Shown piece after piece: positions 51,029 through 58,817 of a DNA stretch of 64,000 nucleotides. Within the stretch, counting starts at the first letter, position 1; each line of letters opens with the position of its first letter. Made by a program: the position numbers and the translations under genes. The stretch lies in the NCBI RefSeq assembly GCF_002025665.1, contig NZ_CP018786.1, positions 868,001 to 932,000 on the forward strand, written 5' to 3'. The stretch is from Chryseobacterium indologenes (GTDB lineage: Bacteria > Bacteroidota > Bacteroidia > Flavobacteriales > Weeksellaceae). The notes beneath the pieces were generated by a model. The model saw nothing but the letters and a program-made list of their open reading frames with translations, had not been told where the DNA came from and did no database searches.

Positions 51029-52084
51029 ATGATAACCACTGATATATTGATCATAGGTGCGGGACCTACAGGACTTTTTGCAGTTTTTGAAGCTGGTTTA
51101 TTAAAAATGAAGTGTCATATTATTGATGCGCTTCCACAGCCGGGAGGGCAATTGGCAGAACTTTATCCTAAAAAACCGATCTTCGATATCCCAGGTTATC
51201 CTTCAGTAAATGCTGGAGAATTGGTGGATAATTTGATGGAACAGATCAAGCAGTTTCAACCTGGATTTACTTTAGGAGAGACCGCTGTTTCTTATACAAA
51301 AGTAGATGATGAGTGGTTTGAAGTGATCACGAACAAAGGAACTGTTCACAGATGTAAAGCGATTGCCATTGCAGGTGGATTAGGAACTTTTGAACCTAGA
51401 AAACCTACTTTTGATAATCTTGCTGATTATGAAGAAAAAGGGCTTGAATATTTCGTGAAAGAGCCTGAGCATTTCAGAAACAAAAAAGTAGTAATTGCCG
51501 GAGGTGGAGATTCTGCTTTGGACTGGAGTGTTTTCCTTTCAAACGTTGCAAGTGAAGTGACTTTGATCCACAGAAGAAATGAGTTCAGAGGAGCTTTGGA
51601 TTCTGTAGAGAAAGTTCAGGATCTGAAAAACCAGGGAAAAATAAAGTTAATTACACCTGCAGAAGTTACCGGTATTAAAGGTGACGGAAAAGTAGAAGCG
51701 ATCACTGTAGAAGTAGAAGGGCAGGAAGCTTACGATATTGAAACAGATTATTTCATTCCTTTATTCGGATTGACTCCAAAATTAGGTGAGATCGGAAACT
51801 GGGGATTGAATATCGAGAAAAATGCAATTGTTGTGAACAATGCTCTTGATTATCAAACAAACATTGATGGAATCTACGCAATTGGTGATATCAATACATA
51901 TCCTGGAAAACTGAAGTTGATCCTTTGTGGTTTCCACGAAGCTACTTTAATGTGTCAGAGTGTTTATAACAGACTCAATCCTGGTAAAAAATTCGTATTA
52001 AAATATACAACGGTAAGCGGTGTAGACGGATTTGACGGAAGCCGTAAAGAAGCAGAGAAGGCAGTTGTGAAAAAAATTGACTAA
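51029..52084 (+). CDS. Ferredoxin--NADP reductase (thioredoxin-reductase-like)
   Basis: A 351-aa flavoenzyme. The FAD-binding loop is IIGAGPTGLFAVFEAG (8-23), followed by PQPGGQLAELYPKKPIFDIP. The NADP-binding loop is VIAGGGDSALDWSVFL. The C-terminal FAD contact is GIYAIGDINTYPG. There is no CxxC redox pair, so it is a ferredoxin reductase of the YumC type, not a thioredoxin reductase. The ferredoxin gene is 12 bp downstream and is likely its partner. Confidence 0.93.
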   Translation: MITTDILIIGAGPTGLFAVFEAGLLKMKCHIIDALPQPGGQLAELYPKKPIFDIPGYPSVNAGELVDNLMEQIKQFQPGFTLGETAVSYTKVDDEWFEVITNKGTVHRCKAIAIAGGLGTFEPRKPTFDNLADYEEKGLEYFVKEPEHFRNKKVVIAGGGDSALDWSVFLSNVASEVTLIHRRNEFRGALDSVEKVQDLKNQGKIKLITPAEVTGIKGDGKVEAITVEVEGQEAYDIETDYFIPLFGLTPKLGEIGNWGLNIEKNAIVVNNALDYQTNIDGIYAIGDINTYPGKLKLILCGFHEATLMCQSVYNRLNPGKKFVLKYTTVSGVDGFDGSRKEAEKAVVKKID

Positions 52085-52096
52085 TTTTGCAGAATT

Positions 52097-52426
52097 ATGT
52101 CAGACGTTAATATTAAAATCACCGACAGAGAAGGTGTAACCCACGATGTCGTAGCTCCTACGGATATGTCCATGAACTTAATGGAAATTATCCGTTCCTA
52201 TGAATTGGCAGAAGAAGGTACTATTGGTGTATGCGGAGGAATGGCGATGTGTGCTTCATGCCAGGTATATGTAATTAATGATCCCGGTTTGGAACCGATG
52301 GGAGATGAAGAAGATGCCATGCTGGCTGAAGCTTTCCATGTGAAAGACAACAGCAGATTAGGATGCCAGTTACATATTGCCGATGCCATGGAAGGGCTCG
52401 AAGTGGAAATTGCTCCTTATCCTTAG
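52097..52426 (+). CDS. 2Fe-2S ferredoxin (adrenodoxin type)
   Basis: A 109-aa ferredoxin. The cluster ligands are C46, C52 and C55 (GVCGGMAMCASCQVYV) and C90 (SRLGCQLHIAD). Spacing fits the vertebrate-type/adrenodoxin family used in iron-sulfur cluster assembly and P450 electron transfer. The ATG is 12 bp after the reductase stop, so both are cotranscribed and probably form a redox pair. Confidence 0.95.
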   Translation: MSDVNIKITDREGVTHDVVAPTDMSMNLMEIIRSYELAEEGTIGVCGGMAMCASCQVYVINDPGLEPMGDEEDAMLAEAFHVKDNSRLGCQLHIADAMEGLEVEIAPYP

Positions 52427-52450
52427 AAAATATTTTTTAATCTTAATAAG

Positions 52451-52480
52451 AAACCCGTCCGAATTTTTCGGACGGGTTTT
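52451..52480. terminator. Terminator of the ferredoxin operon
   Basis: AAACCCGTCCG pairs with CGGACGGGTTT around a 7-nt loop. It lies between convergent genes and has A- and T-runs on both sides. Confidence 0.9.
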
Positions 52481-52490
52481 GTTTTTATAT

Positions 52491-52859
52491 TTATTTCGGA
52501 GAACATATATACTCGTGTCTGATTAGAGTGTCTTCTTTGATAATTTCAAAATGACTTTCCCCTTCATTCTTTATAAAGTAATCTCCAGGGTCTATTTCAT
52601 TTTTATAGGAAACCCACCATTGGCCATCTTCAGAACATTCGCAAGGTTGAATGCTTTCAGGAATTGTTCCTTTTAGCTTAAGAGATCTTATACCTTCAAT
52701 ACTTTCGACTCTAATTTTACATTTTTGCTTCCTGACTCTTTCCATGGCAGTCTTACAATCTTCCTTAGAATAAAAAGAAAGTGCAGGAACAATAATGAAT
52801 ATAGTTACAAATACTGTAGCAACGCCAAGCATTTCTTTATTAACGTTGTAGTTATTCAT
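52491..52859 (-). CDS. Single-span membrane protein, 122 aa
   Basis: No family recognised. One membrane span (about 11-30: LGVATVFVTIFIIVPALSF) is followed by a soluble, presumably periplasmic part with five Cys (in KEDCKTAMERVRKQKCKIRV, IQPCECSEDGQWW and EYICSPK). The Cys suggest disulfides. It lies 17 bp downstream of the LOG gene, in the same direction, and could be cotranscribed with it. Confidence 0.7.
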   Translation of the reverse strand: MNNYNVNKEMLGVATVFVTIFIIVPALSFYSKEDCKTAMERVRKQKCKIRVESIEGIRSLKLKGTIPESIQPCECSEDGQWWVSYKNEIDPGDYFIKNEGESHFEIIKEDTLIRHEYICSPK

Positions 52860-52876
52860 ATGAAAATTTATAACCG

Positions 52877-53458
52877 TTATATTTCCTCTTTAGAAATCCA
52901 CTTCCCAACCGTAGGAGCCTGATAATTTCTCATCTTTTCCAGCAGATCATGAATAGTATTGCTGATCAAAAGCATATCTCTGTTCACTTGCTTTAAGAAT
53001 CCTTTATCTACCATGGTTTGAACCAGCTTGATCAGATCATCATAAAATCCGTCAATATTCAAAATTCCGATCGGTTTTTTGTGAAGCCCAAGTTGTGCCC
53101 ATGTAATCATCTCGAAAAACTCTTCCAGCGTTCCGTAGCCACCGGGAAGAACGATAACCCCATCACAAAGTTCATTCATTTTGGTTTTTCTTTCGTGCAT
53201 CGTTTCCACGATGATAAGTTCTGTCAGATTTTTATGAGCTATTTCTTTGGATTGTAAAAAGTGGGGAAGGACTCCAATGACATTACCTCCTTCTGCCAAT
53301 GCTCCATCAGCGATGGTTCCCATCAATCCGACATCTGCACCGCCATATATAAGCTGTATACCTTGTTGAGCTAAAGTTTGTCCCAATAAAAATGCCTGTT
53401 CTTTGTAAATGTCATGCGAACCAAAGCTTGAGCCGCAGAATACAGTGATACTTTTCAT
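52877..53458 (-). CDS. LOG-family protein (cytokinin phosphoribohydrolase-like)
   Basis: A 193-aa Rossmann-like protein of the TIGR00730 group. The nucleotide-binding part is FCGSSFGSHDIYKEQAFLLG, with the LOG motifs HERKTKMNEL and VLPGGYGTLEEFFEMITWAQ. It hydrolyses nucleoside 5'-monophosphates to free base and ribose 5-phosphate. Length is normal. A 93-bp inverted repeat lies 24 bp upstream of its start. Confidence 0.92.
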   Translation of the reverse strand: MKSITVFCGSSFGSHDIYKEQAFLLGQTLAQQGIQLIYGGADVGLMGTIADGALAEGGNVIGVLPHFLQSKEIAHKNLTELIIVETMHERKTKMNELCDGVIVLPGGYGTLEEFFEMITWAQLGLHKKPIGILNIDGFYDDLIKLVQTMVDKGFLKQVNRDMLLISNTIHDLLEKMRNYQAPTVGKWISKEEI

Positions 53459-53482
53459 TGTTTAAGTTTTTTTATGGTTTAG

Positions 53483-53575
53483 ATGCTTCGACAAGCTCAG
53501 CATGACATCTCTAATACTAACTGTTTTTTTTAGAGTTGAATTTTTAACAGCACCATGCTGAGCCTGTCGAAGCAT
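53483..53575. repeat. 93-bp inverted repeat with 22-bp arms
   Basis: Left arm ATGCTTCGACAAGCTCAGCA then TG; right arm CATGCTGAGCCTGTCGAAGC then AT. The arms are complementary with one mismatch and flank a 49-bp AT-rich centre. It is intergenic, between the LOG gene and pepD. This kind of cttcgacargctcagc palindrome is often seen between genes in bacteria. Confidence 0.85.
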
Positions 53576-53597
53576 TTTTATTTCAATTAAAACTAAA

Positions 53598-53627
53598 AAT
53601 ATCCAAAATCATAAGACTTTGGATATT
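53598..53627 (-). terminator. Possible terminator of pepD
   Basis: AATATCCAAA pairs with TTTGGATATT, 22 bp past the pepD stop on the minus strand. The T-run (TTTTTAG) is modest. Confidence 0.6.
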
Positions 53628-53648
53628 CAATATACTCATTTTACTATT

Positions 53649-55091
53649 CTATTTCTGAGGAATATTTGCTAAAATATCTTTTAGGAAACTCCAGAATTTC
53701 TGAGTTGAAGGGATATTTGCTTTTTCATCAGGAGAGTGAGCTCCTCTGATCGTGGGTCCAAAGCTTACCATTTCCATTTCAGGATAGTTAGCTCCGATGA
53801 TTCCACATTCAAGACCTGCGTGGCAAGCCACAACATGAGGTTTCTCTTTGAACTTCTCAGTATAAAGCTTCTCCATCAACTGTACAATCTCAGAACCTGG
53901 TTTTGGCTTCCATCCTGGGTAAGAACCACTGAATTCAATATTCATTCCAGCTAATTCTGCAACAGATTTCAATTGCTCTGCTACTGAATATTTAGAAGAA
54001 TCTACAGAAGATCTTGTAAGGTTTAAAATCTTAAGTTCTCCACCTTTCAGTTCTACTCTGGCTACGTTGTTGGAAGCTTCTACAAGATCAGCCACATCCG
54101 GACTCATTCTGTATACTCCGTTATGAAGAGCTTTTAAAGTAAGAATTACCTTTTTAGAATCTCCTTCTGAAATCGCTTTGTCAGAAGAGGTAGAATTCTC
54201 AATATTGATTTGAAGTCCCGGTTCTACCGTAGCAAATTCTTCTAAGATATCTTTTTTAAGAGCAGTTACATTTTCAATAAATTCCTGAGCGTTTCTCACA
54301 GAAATCAGAGCTGCTCCTTCTCTAGGAATAGCATTTCTCAACCCTCCGCTGTCGATAGAAACCAATTCAATATTCTGATTTTCTAAACCGCTGTAAAGAA
54401 GTCTTCCCAAAATAATATTGGCGTTTCCGAAACCTTTATGAATATCCATTCCGGAGTGTCCACCCTGAAGTCCTTTTACTTCAATTCTTACAATTTGTCC
54501 TTTTGAAGCTTCTGTAGCATAAGTTTGAGTGATCGTCACATCTACACCTCCTGCACAGCCGATATCGATTTCATCGTCCTCTTCAGTATCAAGGTTTAAT
54601 AGAATCTGTCCTGTCAGCTGTCCTGGTTTTAATCCTAAAGCACCGGTCATTCCTGTCTCCTCATCAATCGTGAAAAGAGCTTCCAATGCAGGGTGTGGAA
54701 TATCTGAACTTTCAAGAATAGACATGATGGTAGCTACTCCTAAACCATTATCAGCTCCTAAAGTAGTTCCTTTTGCCTTCACCCAGTCACCATCAATTTC
54801 CATTTTAATTCCTTCCGTTTCAAAATCGAAATTAACGTCATTGTTTTTCTGGCAAACCATATCAAGGTGCGATTGAAGCACAATCGATTTGCGGTTTTCC
54901 ATTCCTGCAGTGGCCGGTTTCTTAATAATAACGTTTCCTACTTCATCTACCATAGTTTCCAGGTCTAAATTTTCACCAAATCCTTTGATAAAAGCAATCA
55001 CTTTTTCCTCCTTTTTGGAAGGTCTTGGAACTGCATTTAATTTGGAGAAGTTTTTCCAGATGATCTGCGGTTCTATATTAGATAATTCCAT
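53649..55091 (-). CDS. pepD: Aminoacyl-histidine dipeptidase
   Basis: A 480-aa M20-clan dipeptidase (carnosinase-like). Motifs in order: HLDMVCQKN (zinc His and Asp), LGADNGLGVATIM (bridging Asp), DEETGMTGALGL (catalytic Glu pair), GLQGGHSGMDIHKG in the lid domain, VVACHAGLECGII and SFGPTIRGAHSPDE (last zinc His). Typical length for PepD. It cleaves Xaa-His and other dipeptides in the cytoplasm; there is no signal peptide. Single-gene unit. Confidence 0.94.
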   Translation of the reverse strand: MELSNIEPQIIWKNFSKLNAVPRPSKKEEKVIAFIKGFGENLDLETMVDEVGNVIIKKPATAGMENRKSIVLQSHLDMVCQKNNDVNFDFETEGIKMEIDGDWVKAKGTTLGADNGLGVATIMSILESSDIPHPALEALFTIDEETGMTGALGLKPGQLTGQILLNLDTEEDDEIDIGCAGGVDVTITQTYATEASKGQIVRIEVKGLQGGHSGMDIHKGFGNANIILGRLLYSGLENQNIELVSIDSGGLRNAIPREGAALISVRNAQEFIENVTALKKDILEEFATVEPGLQINIENSTSSDKAISEGDSKKVILTLKALHNGVYRMSPDVADLVEASNNVARVELKGGELKILNLTRSSVDSSKYSVAEQLKSVAELAGMNIEFSGSYPGWKPKPGSEIVQLMEKLYTEKFKEKPHVVACHAGLECGIIGANYPEMEMVSFGPTIRGAHSPDEKANIPSTQKFWSFLKDILANIPQK

Positions 55092-55122
55092 TGAATTTTA
55101 TTTTTCTCAAATTTACGAAATA

Positions 55123-55155
55123 AAAAATGCTTCTGTGAGATACAGAAGCATTTTT
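55123..55155 (-). terminator. Terminator of the small lipoprotein gene
   Basis: AAAAATGCTTCTGT pairs with ACAGAAGCATTTTT around a 5-nt loop, 17 bp past the stop codon. Confidence 0.9.
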
Positions 55156-55171
55156 GTATGATTTTGCTTTA

Positions 55172-55663
55172 TTAACACCCGCATTCTCCATAGATCGGAG
55201 TAGTAAATGTAGTTCCGTCTGGTTTCTCTATTGTCAGAGTTCCTTCAAACAGTAAAGCTTCTTCGCCTTTTACTTTTTTACCTTTTACAGAAATTTTGTA
55301 ATCGTCATTTTCTATTTCTTTGGTAAGCAATTCATCTACTTCCATATCACTTGATGAAATAAGATTCATGACCAGCCTTTTGCCATCCAGCATCATATAA
55401 GCTGTTTTTCCGGCATCATCAGCATAGATGTATCTCTCATTTTCAAAATCAGCTTTGCTTGCAGCAAAATAGCAGGAACATTCTTTGATTTCTTTTGGAA
55501 ACGGAATGGTTCCCACCAGAATATTTCCTGAAGAATGACCAATAGAAGCAGTATCTTTTGTAACATGCAAAGAATCGGCAGGAGCAGAACCTGAAACTGT
55601 TTCTTTTTCCTTTTTACAGGCTACCAATAGAAATGTGGAAAATAAAATGATTAAATATTTCAT
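55172..55663 (-). CDS. Hypothetical lipoprotein, 163 aa
   Basis: The lipoprotein signal is MKYLIILFSTFLLVAC (Cys16), followed by KKEKETVSG. The mature part includes IKECSCYFAASKADFENERY and GKTAYMMLDGKRLVMNLISS, ending in PIYGECGC. Four further Cys are present (two in CSC, two in CGC). No family recognised. It lies 23 bp downstream of the LURP-one-like gene, probably in the same transcript. Confidence 0.78.
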   Translation of the reverse strand: MKYLIILFSTFLLVACKKEKETVSGSAPADSLHVTKDTASIGHSSGNILVGTIPFPKEIKECSCYFAASKADFENERYIYADDAGKTAYMMLDGKRLVMNLISSSDMEVDELLTKEIENDDYKISVKGKKVKGEEALLFEGTLTIEKPDGTTFTTPIYGECGC

Positions 55664-55686
55664 GTGTTTGTGGTTTTATTATTTGT

Positions 55687-56292
55687 TTATCCTCTTGCTC
55701 TTTCAAGAAGTGTCATCATTAGTAGAGAAAGGATTACCAAGCTTTCTTCCTCATCATCAATGTCAATCAGTCTATCCAGCTGGAATCTTCTTCCAAAGAA
55801 TGAAGGCATTTTTTTCAGTTTAAAATAAGCCTTTCCGTCAATTCCAGTTACTGTGTAAGATGGATTAAGGAAATACCCTGTAAACATTCCTATGATGGGA
55901 AGTTCTCCTACAAAGCTGTCCCAGAATCTTACCCATGCACTGTCTTCCTGAATTTTAAACTTAGGCTGATCGTGTGCATCCAGAATATCATAACTTGCTT
56001 TCCAGATAGAGCGCATTCCTTTTCTCGCCAGTCTACCGAAGTTTTTATTATCGATAAGATCATTCAAAGAATAAGAAGCGTTAAAATCAATCCATTGATT
56101 CGCTCTGATTCTGAAAAGTTCTTTAGACTTGCTTTCATCATTAAAAACGATAACATCTTCTTTCAACTTGAACATTTTCTGACGAACATATGCTACATAA
56201 TTTCCGTTTTTGTCAGTAATGTTGAAGTCTCCTGCTAAAGTAGTGATTTTGAATTTGAAATCCAGAGGATAATTAAGGTTGTTAAGTACCAT
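55687..56292 (-). CDS. LURP-one-related / tubby-like protein
   Basis: A 201-aa soluble protein that reads as repeated beta strands around a helix, in the style of LURP-one-related (LOR) proteins: LDFKFKITTLAGDFNITDKN, AYVRQKMFKLKEDVIVFNDE, LFRIRANQWIDFNASYSLND, SYDILDAHDQPKFKIQEDS and GIDGKAYFKLKKMPSFFGRR. The C-terminal DDEEESLVILSLLMMTLLER forms a closing hydrophobic helix. Role unknown; the fold is similar to tubby domains. First gene of a two-gene unit with the lipoprotein. Confidence 0.8.
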   Translation of the reverse strand: MVLNNLNYPLDFKFKITTLAGDFNITDKNGNYVAYVRQKMFKLKEDVIVFNDESKSKELFRIRANQWIDFNASYSLNDLIDNKNFGRLARKGMRSIWKASYDILDAHDQPKFKIQEDSAWVRFWDSFVGELPIIGMFTGYFLNPSYTVTGIDGKAYFKLKKMPSFFGRRFQLDRLIDIDDEEESLVILSLLMMTLLERARG

Positions 56293-56420
56293 GTTAGTTT
56301 ATTTTTTTCATATTTAATTTAAGCCGCAAATATAGAGGTTTTTTCCAGAGTTCTCAGCGATGGGAGAAATTTAAAATATCATAATGGGACATTGTATTGC
56401 GCATGCTTTGATTAAAAATA

Positions 56421-56573
56421 AACGCTATGTCCGCAAGGTTGATATGTACTTTTATCTATTTCGATCGCAAAGGCACTTCGTTCAGCCAGGATATCCGCTT
56501 TGTCTATTGCTGAGTGAAATGCTTTTGCGAGCCTTTTTTAGCCATTAGATATCTTAGCGGAATTCGCCGTTAG
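56421..56573. repeat. Nested palindromic intergenic repeat, copy R3
   Basis: Starts AACGCTATGTCCGCAAGGTT. The inner hairpin reads GCACTTCGTTCAGCCAGGAT then CTATTGCTGAGTGAAATGCT, and the outer right end is TTAGCGGAATTCGCCGTTAG. Its inner part is the reverse complement of that in R5, so copies occur in both orientations. Confidence 0.82.
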
Positions 56574-56582
56574 AGTCTATTT

Positions 56583-56741
56583 AACGCAGCGTTTGCAAGG
56601 TTTGTTTACCGGATTTGTATGTTTTGTTCACAAAGGCACTTCGTTCAGTCAGGATATCTGCTTCGTATATTGCTGAGTGGAACGCCCTTGCGATCGTTTT
56701 TTAAGAACTATAAAAATTCCTTAGCGAACACTGCGCTAAAA
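56583..56741. repeat. Nested palindromic intergenic repeat, copy R4
   Basis: Follows R3 after 9 bp in the same orientation. Inner hairpin GCACTTCGTTCAGTCAGGAT then GTATATTGCTGAGTGGAACG; outer right end near TTAGCGAACACTGCGCTAAA. Confidence 0.8.
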
Positions 56742-56821
56742 TTTATTCATGTTGTATGAAAATTCATAAGCAAAGCGAATTGACGATTCATAATTCACTA
56801 TCAATTATCAACTTTAATCCT

Positions 56822-56829
56822 TATTTTTG
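56822..56829 (+). promoter_or_regulatory. Candidate -7 element of recR
   Basis: TATTTTTG fits TAnnTTTG and ends 5 bp before the recR ATG, giving a very short leader. No clear TTG partner. Confidence 0.4.
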
Positions 56830-56834
56830 TATCT

Positions 56835-57446
56835 ATGGATTACCCTAGTAAAGTATTGGCAAAAGCAGTAGATGAGATTTCGGGATTGCCTGGGATTGGA
56901 AGAAAAACGGCTTTGAGGTTAGCACTCCATTTGTTGAAGCAGCCCAATTCCAGAGCTGTAAGTCTTGGAAACTCCCTGATTAACCTTGTCAATGAAATAA
57001 AATACTGTAAAGAATGTCACAATTTTTCAGATTTTGACATTTGCGAAATATGCAGCAATGAAAAGAGAAATGGTGAACTGATCTGTATCGTTGAAGATGT
57101 ACGTGATGTAATTGCTATTGAAAATACAGGGAAGTACACAGGGAAATATCTGATTCTGGGAGGGAAAATCTCTCCGATGGAAGGAGTAGGGCCAGGACAG
57201 TTAAATATCCCAAGCATCGAAAAGAAACTGAATGACGGAAAGGTAAAGGAATTTATTTTTGCGTTGAGCGCCACCATGGAAGGAGATACCACCGCGTATT
57301 ATATTTATAAGAAATTTAAAAATTTCAATGTGAATTTTTCAAGCATTGCAAGAGGAATTTCAGTAGGGGACGAATTGGAATATGCGGATGAAATTTCTTT
57401 AGGAAGATCTATTATCAACAGGTTGCCGTACAACGAAAAGGATTAA
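56835..57446 (+). CDS. recR: Recombination mediator RecR
   Basis: A 203-aa protein. The helix-hairpin-helix is GLPGIGRKTALRLALHLLK (17-35). The zinc finger has C58, C61, C70 and C73 (KYCKECHNFSDFDICEIC). The Toprim domain starts at LICIVEDVRDVIAIENTG, with YLILGGKISPMEGVGPGQLN as usual. With RecO it loads RecA onto gapped DNA. Length is typical (about 200 aa). The glycosyltransferase gene starts 1 bp after its stop. Confidence 0.97.
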   Translation: MDYPSKVLAKAVDEISGLPGIGRKTALRLALHLLKQPNSRAVSLGNSLINLVNEIKYCKECHNFSDFDICEICSNEKRNGELICIVEDVRDVIAIENTGKYTGKYLILGGKISPMEGVGPGQLNIPSIEKKLNDGKVKEFIFALSATMEGDTTAYYIYKKFKNFNVNFSSIARGISVGDELEYADEISLGRSIINRLPYNEKD

Positions 57447-57447
57447 T

Positions 57448-58281
57448 ATGAAGCTGTCTGTTATTATTGTTAATTATAATGTTACCCAATTGCTCAGAAG
57501 CTGTCTCCTGTCTCTTCAGAAATACGTACAGGAGATAGAATATGAAGTTATTGTCATTGATAATGCTTCTACGGATAGTTCCTGGGGAGATCTTATTCCG
57601 GAATTTCCCAATGTACATTTTATATCATCTGCAACAAATGGTGGTTTTGCAAAAGCGAATAACCATGGTGTTCAAACTGCCAAAGGAGAATATATATTGC
57701 TTTTAAATCCCGATACGGAGTTGGAAGGGTTCTATATGAAAGAATTGCTGGATTTTGCAGAGGCCGAGCCTTCATTCGGATGTCTGGGAGTGAGAATGCA
57801 TGATGCAGAAGGGAATTTCCTTCCTGAAAGCAAACGTTCGGTTCCGGATATGTTCAATTCGTTTGAAAAGCTGTTTACCAATTTTAAAAAAAACAATTCG
57901 AAATCTTATTACAGAAATGATGTAGAAGAAAATGCTATTGCAGAGGTGGATGTGATCACCGGAGCATTTTTATTGGCTAAAAAAGAGGTCTATGAAAAAA
58001 TAGGAGGATTGGATGAAGCTTATTTTATGTATGGAGAAGATATTGATCTCTGCTATACATTTTTAAGAAATGGATATCATAATTTCTATTATGGAAAAGT
58101 TTCTATCCTTCACCATAAAGGAGAAAGTACCATCAAAGATGAAGTCTATCTCAACAGATTTTATGGAGCCATGCAGATCTTTATTGATAAATATTATAAA
58201 GGATCTAAGCCTATGCAATACTCATTTTTAAAGGCAGGATTAAAACTTCGGCATCAGATTGAAAAGATCAAATTAAAATAA
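57448..58281 (+). CDS. Glycosyltransferase family 2
   Basis: A 277-aa GT-A fold enzyme. The N-terminal nucleotide-sugar part is LSVIIVNYNVTQLLRSCLLS and VIVIDNASTDSSWG. The metal-binding DXD-like segment is ILLLNPDTELEG. The acceptor part includes VDVITGAFLLAKKEVYEKIG and YFMYGEDIDLCYTFLRNGY, with the ED(x)DL signature of rhamnosyl/galactofuranosyl-type GT2 enzymes. It probably adds a sugar to a cell-surface glycan. It starts 1 bp after recR, so the two are cotranscribed, though their functions differ. Confidence 0.93.
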   Translation: MKLSVIIVNYNVTQLLRSCLLSLQKYVQEIEYEVIVIDNASTDSSWGDLIPEFPNVHFISSATNGGFAKANNHGVQTAKGEYILLLNPDTELEGFYMKELLDFAEAEPSFGCLGVRMHDAEGNFLPESKRSVPDMFNSFEKLFTNFKKNNSKSYYRNDVEENAIAEVDVITGAFLLAKKEVYEKIGGLDEAYFMYGEDIDLCYTFLRNGYHNFYYGKVSILHHKGESTIKDEVYLNRFYGAMQIFIDKYYKGSKPMQYSFLKAGLKLRHQIEKIKLK

Positions 58282-58308
58282 AAAAGCAACTCAATTTGAG
58301 TTGCTTTT
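58282..58308. terminator. Terminator between GT2 and secG
   Basis: AAAAGCAACTCA pairs with TGAGTTGCTTTT around a 3-nt loop, between convergent genes. Confidence 0.9.
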
Positions 58309-58333
58309 GTTTTTATGTAAGATGATATTCTTC

Positions 58334-58684
58334 TTATTTTGCCGGAGCTACAGGAGTCTGTGCCGGAGTTGTTGTAGAAGAAGCAGGAGCTGACTGTTTA
58401 GCAGGAGCTTCTTTCTTAGCAGGTTGTTGTGCAGGAAGTGCCTGAGATGGTTTACCTGTGATAACAACGCTTAAAAGGATAAGAACGATGATAGTTCCGC
58501 CTAGAGTCCATGTTGCTTTTTCCATGAAATCATTGGTTCTCTGTACTCCGAACTGTGCAGATGATGCACCTCCGAATGTACTGGAAAGGCCTCCTCCTTT
58601 TGGGTTTTGTGCCATAACGATAATTACCAATAAAACACTGGCAACCATAACAAGAACCATTAGTAGTGTAAATATAGTATCCAT
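58334..58684 (-). CDS. secG: Preprotein translocase subunit SecG
   Basis: A 116-aa protein with two membrane spans (about 3-22 and 54-73), SecG family. The cytosolic loop reads AQNPKGGGLSSTFGGASSAQ, as usual, and WTLGGTIIVLILLSVVI forms the second span. The C-terminal tail is long and rich in Ala, Pro, Gln and Lys, with PAKKEAPAKQSAPASSTTTP. SecG is part of the SecYEG channel. A full minus-strand promoter (TTG-N19-TAAATTTG) lies at 58710-58739. Confidence 0.95.
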   Translation of the reverse strand: MDTIFTLLMVLVMVASVLLVIIVMAQNPKGGGLSSTFGGASSAQFGVQRTNDFMEKATWTLGGTIIVLILLSVVITGKPSQALPAQQPAKKEAPAKQSAPASSTTTPAQTPVAPAK

Positions 58685-58709
58685 TAATTCTTATATCTTT
58701 TTGAATGGG

Positions 58710-58739
58710 CAAATTTAATCTTTTTTTACTGAATGACAA
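58710..58739 (-). promoter_or_regulatory. secG promoter (Bacteroidota type)
   Basis: Minus strand: TTG, 19-nt spacer, TAAATTTG, 25 bp before the ATG. Confidence 0.75.
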
Positions 58740-58770
58740 AAAAAGATGTCGCCAAATGTTGATAAAAATA

Positions 58771-58796
58771 AAAACGGCAACAATTGTTGCCGTTTT
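58771..58796 (-). terminator. Terminator of the M16 peptidase pair
   Basis: Perfect palindrome AAAACGGCAACAATTGTTGC and on, then T6. It lies 22 bp past the stop codon of the second M16 gene. Confidence 0.9.
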
Positions 58797-58817
58797 TTCT
58801 ATAAAAATAGGATGTTC

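Larger units (their letters stand above)
56293..56834. other. Intergenic region with two repeat copies, about 540 bp
   Basis: Upstream of recR. It contains repeat copies R3 (56421-56573) and R4 (56583-56741) in tandem, followed by the flanking module (56758-56800) and a -7-like TATTTTTG (56822-56829) before recR. No coding frame accepted. Confidence 0.7.

Noticed and set aside
56421..56741. Tandem repeats R3/R4 as a CRISPR array
   Set aside because: Only two long copies, no short regular spacers and no cas genes; same element occurs singly elsewhere.
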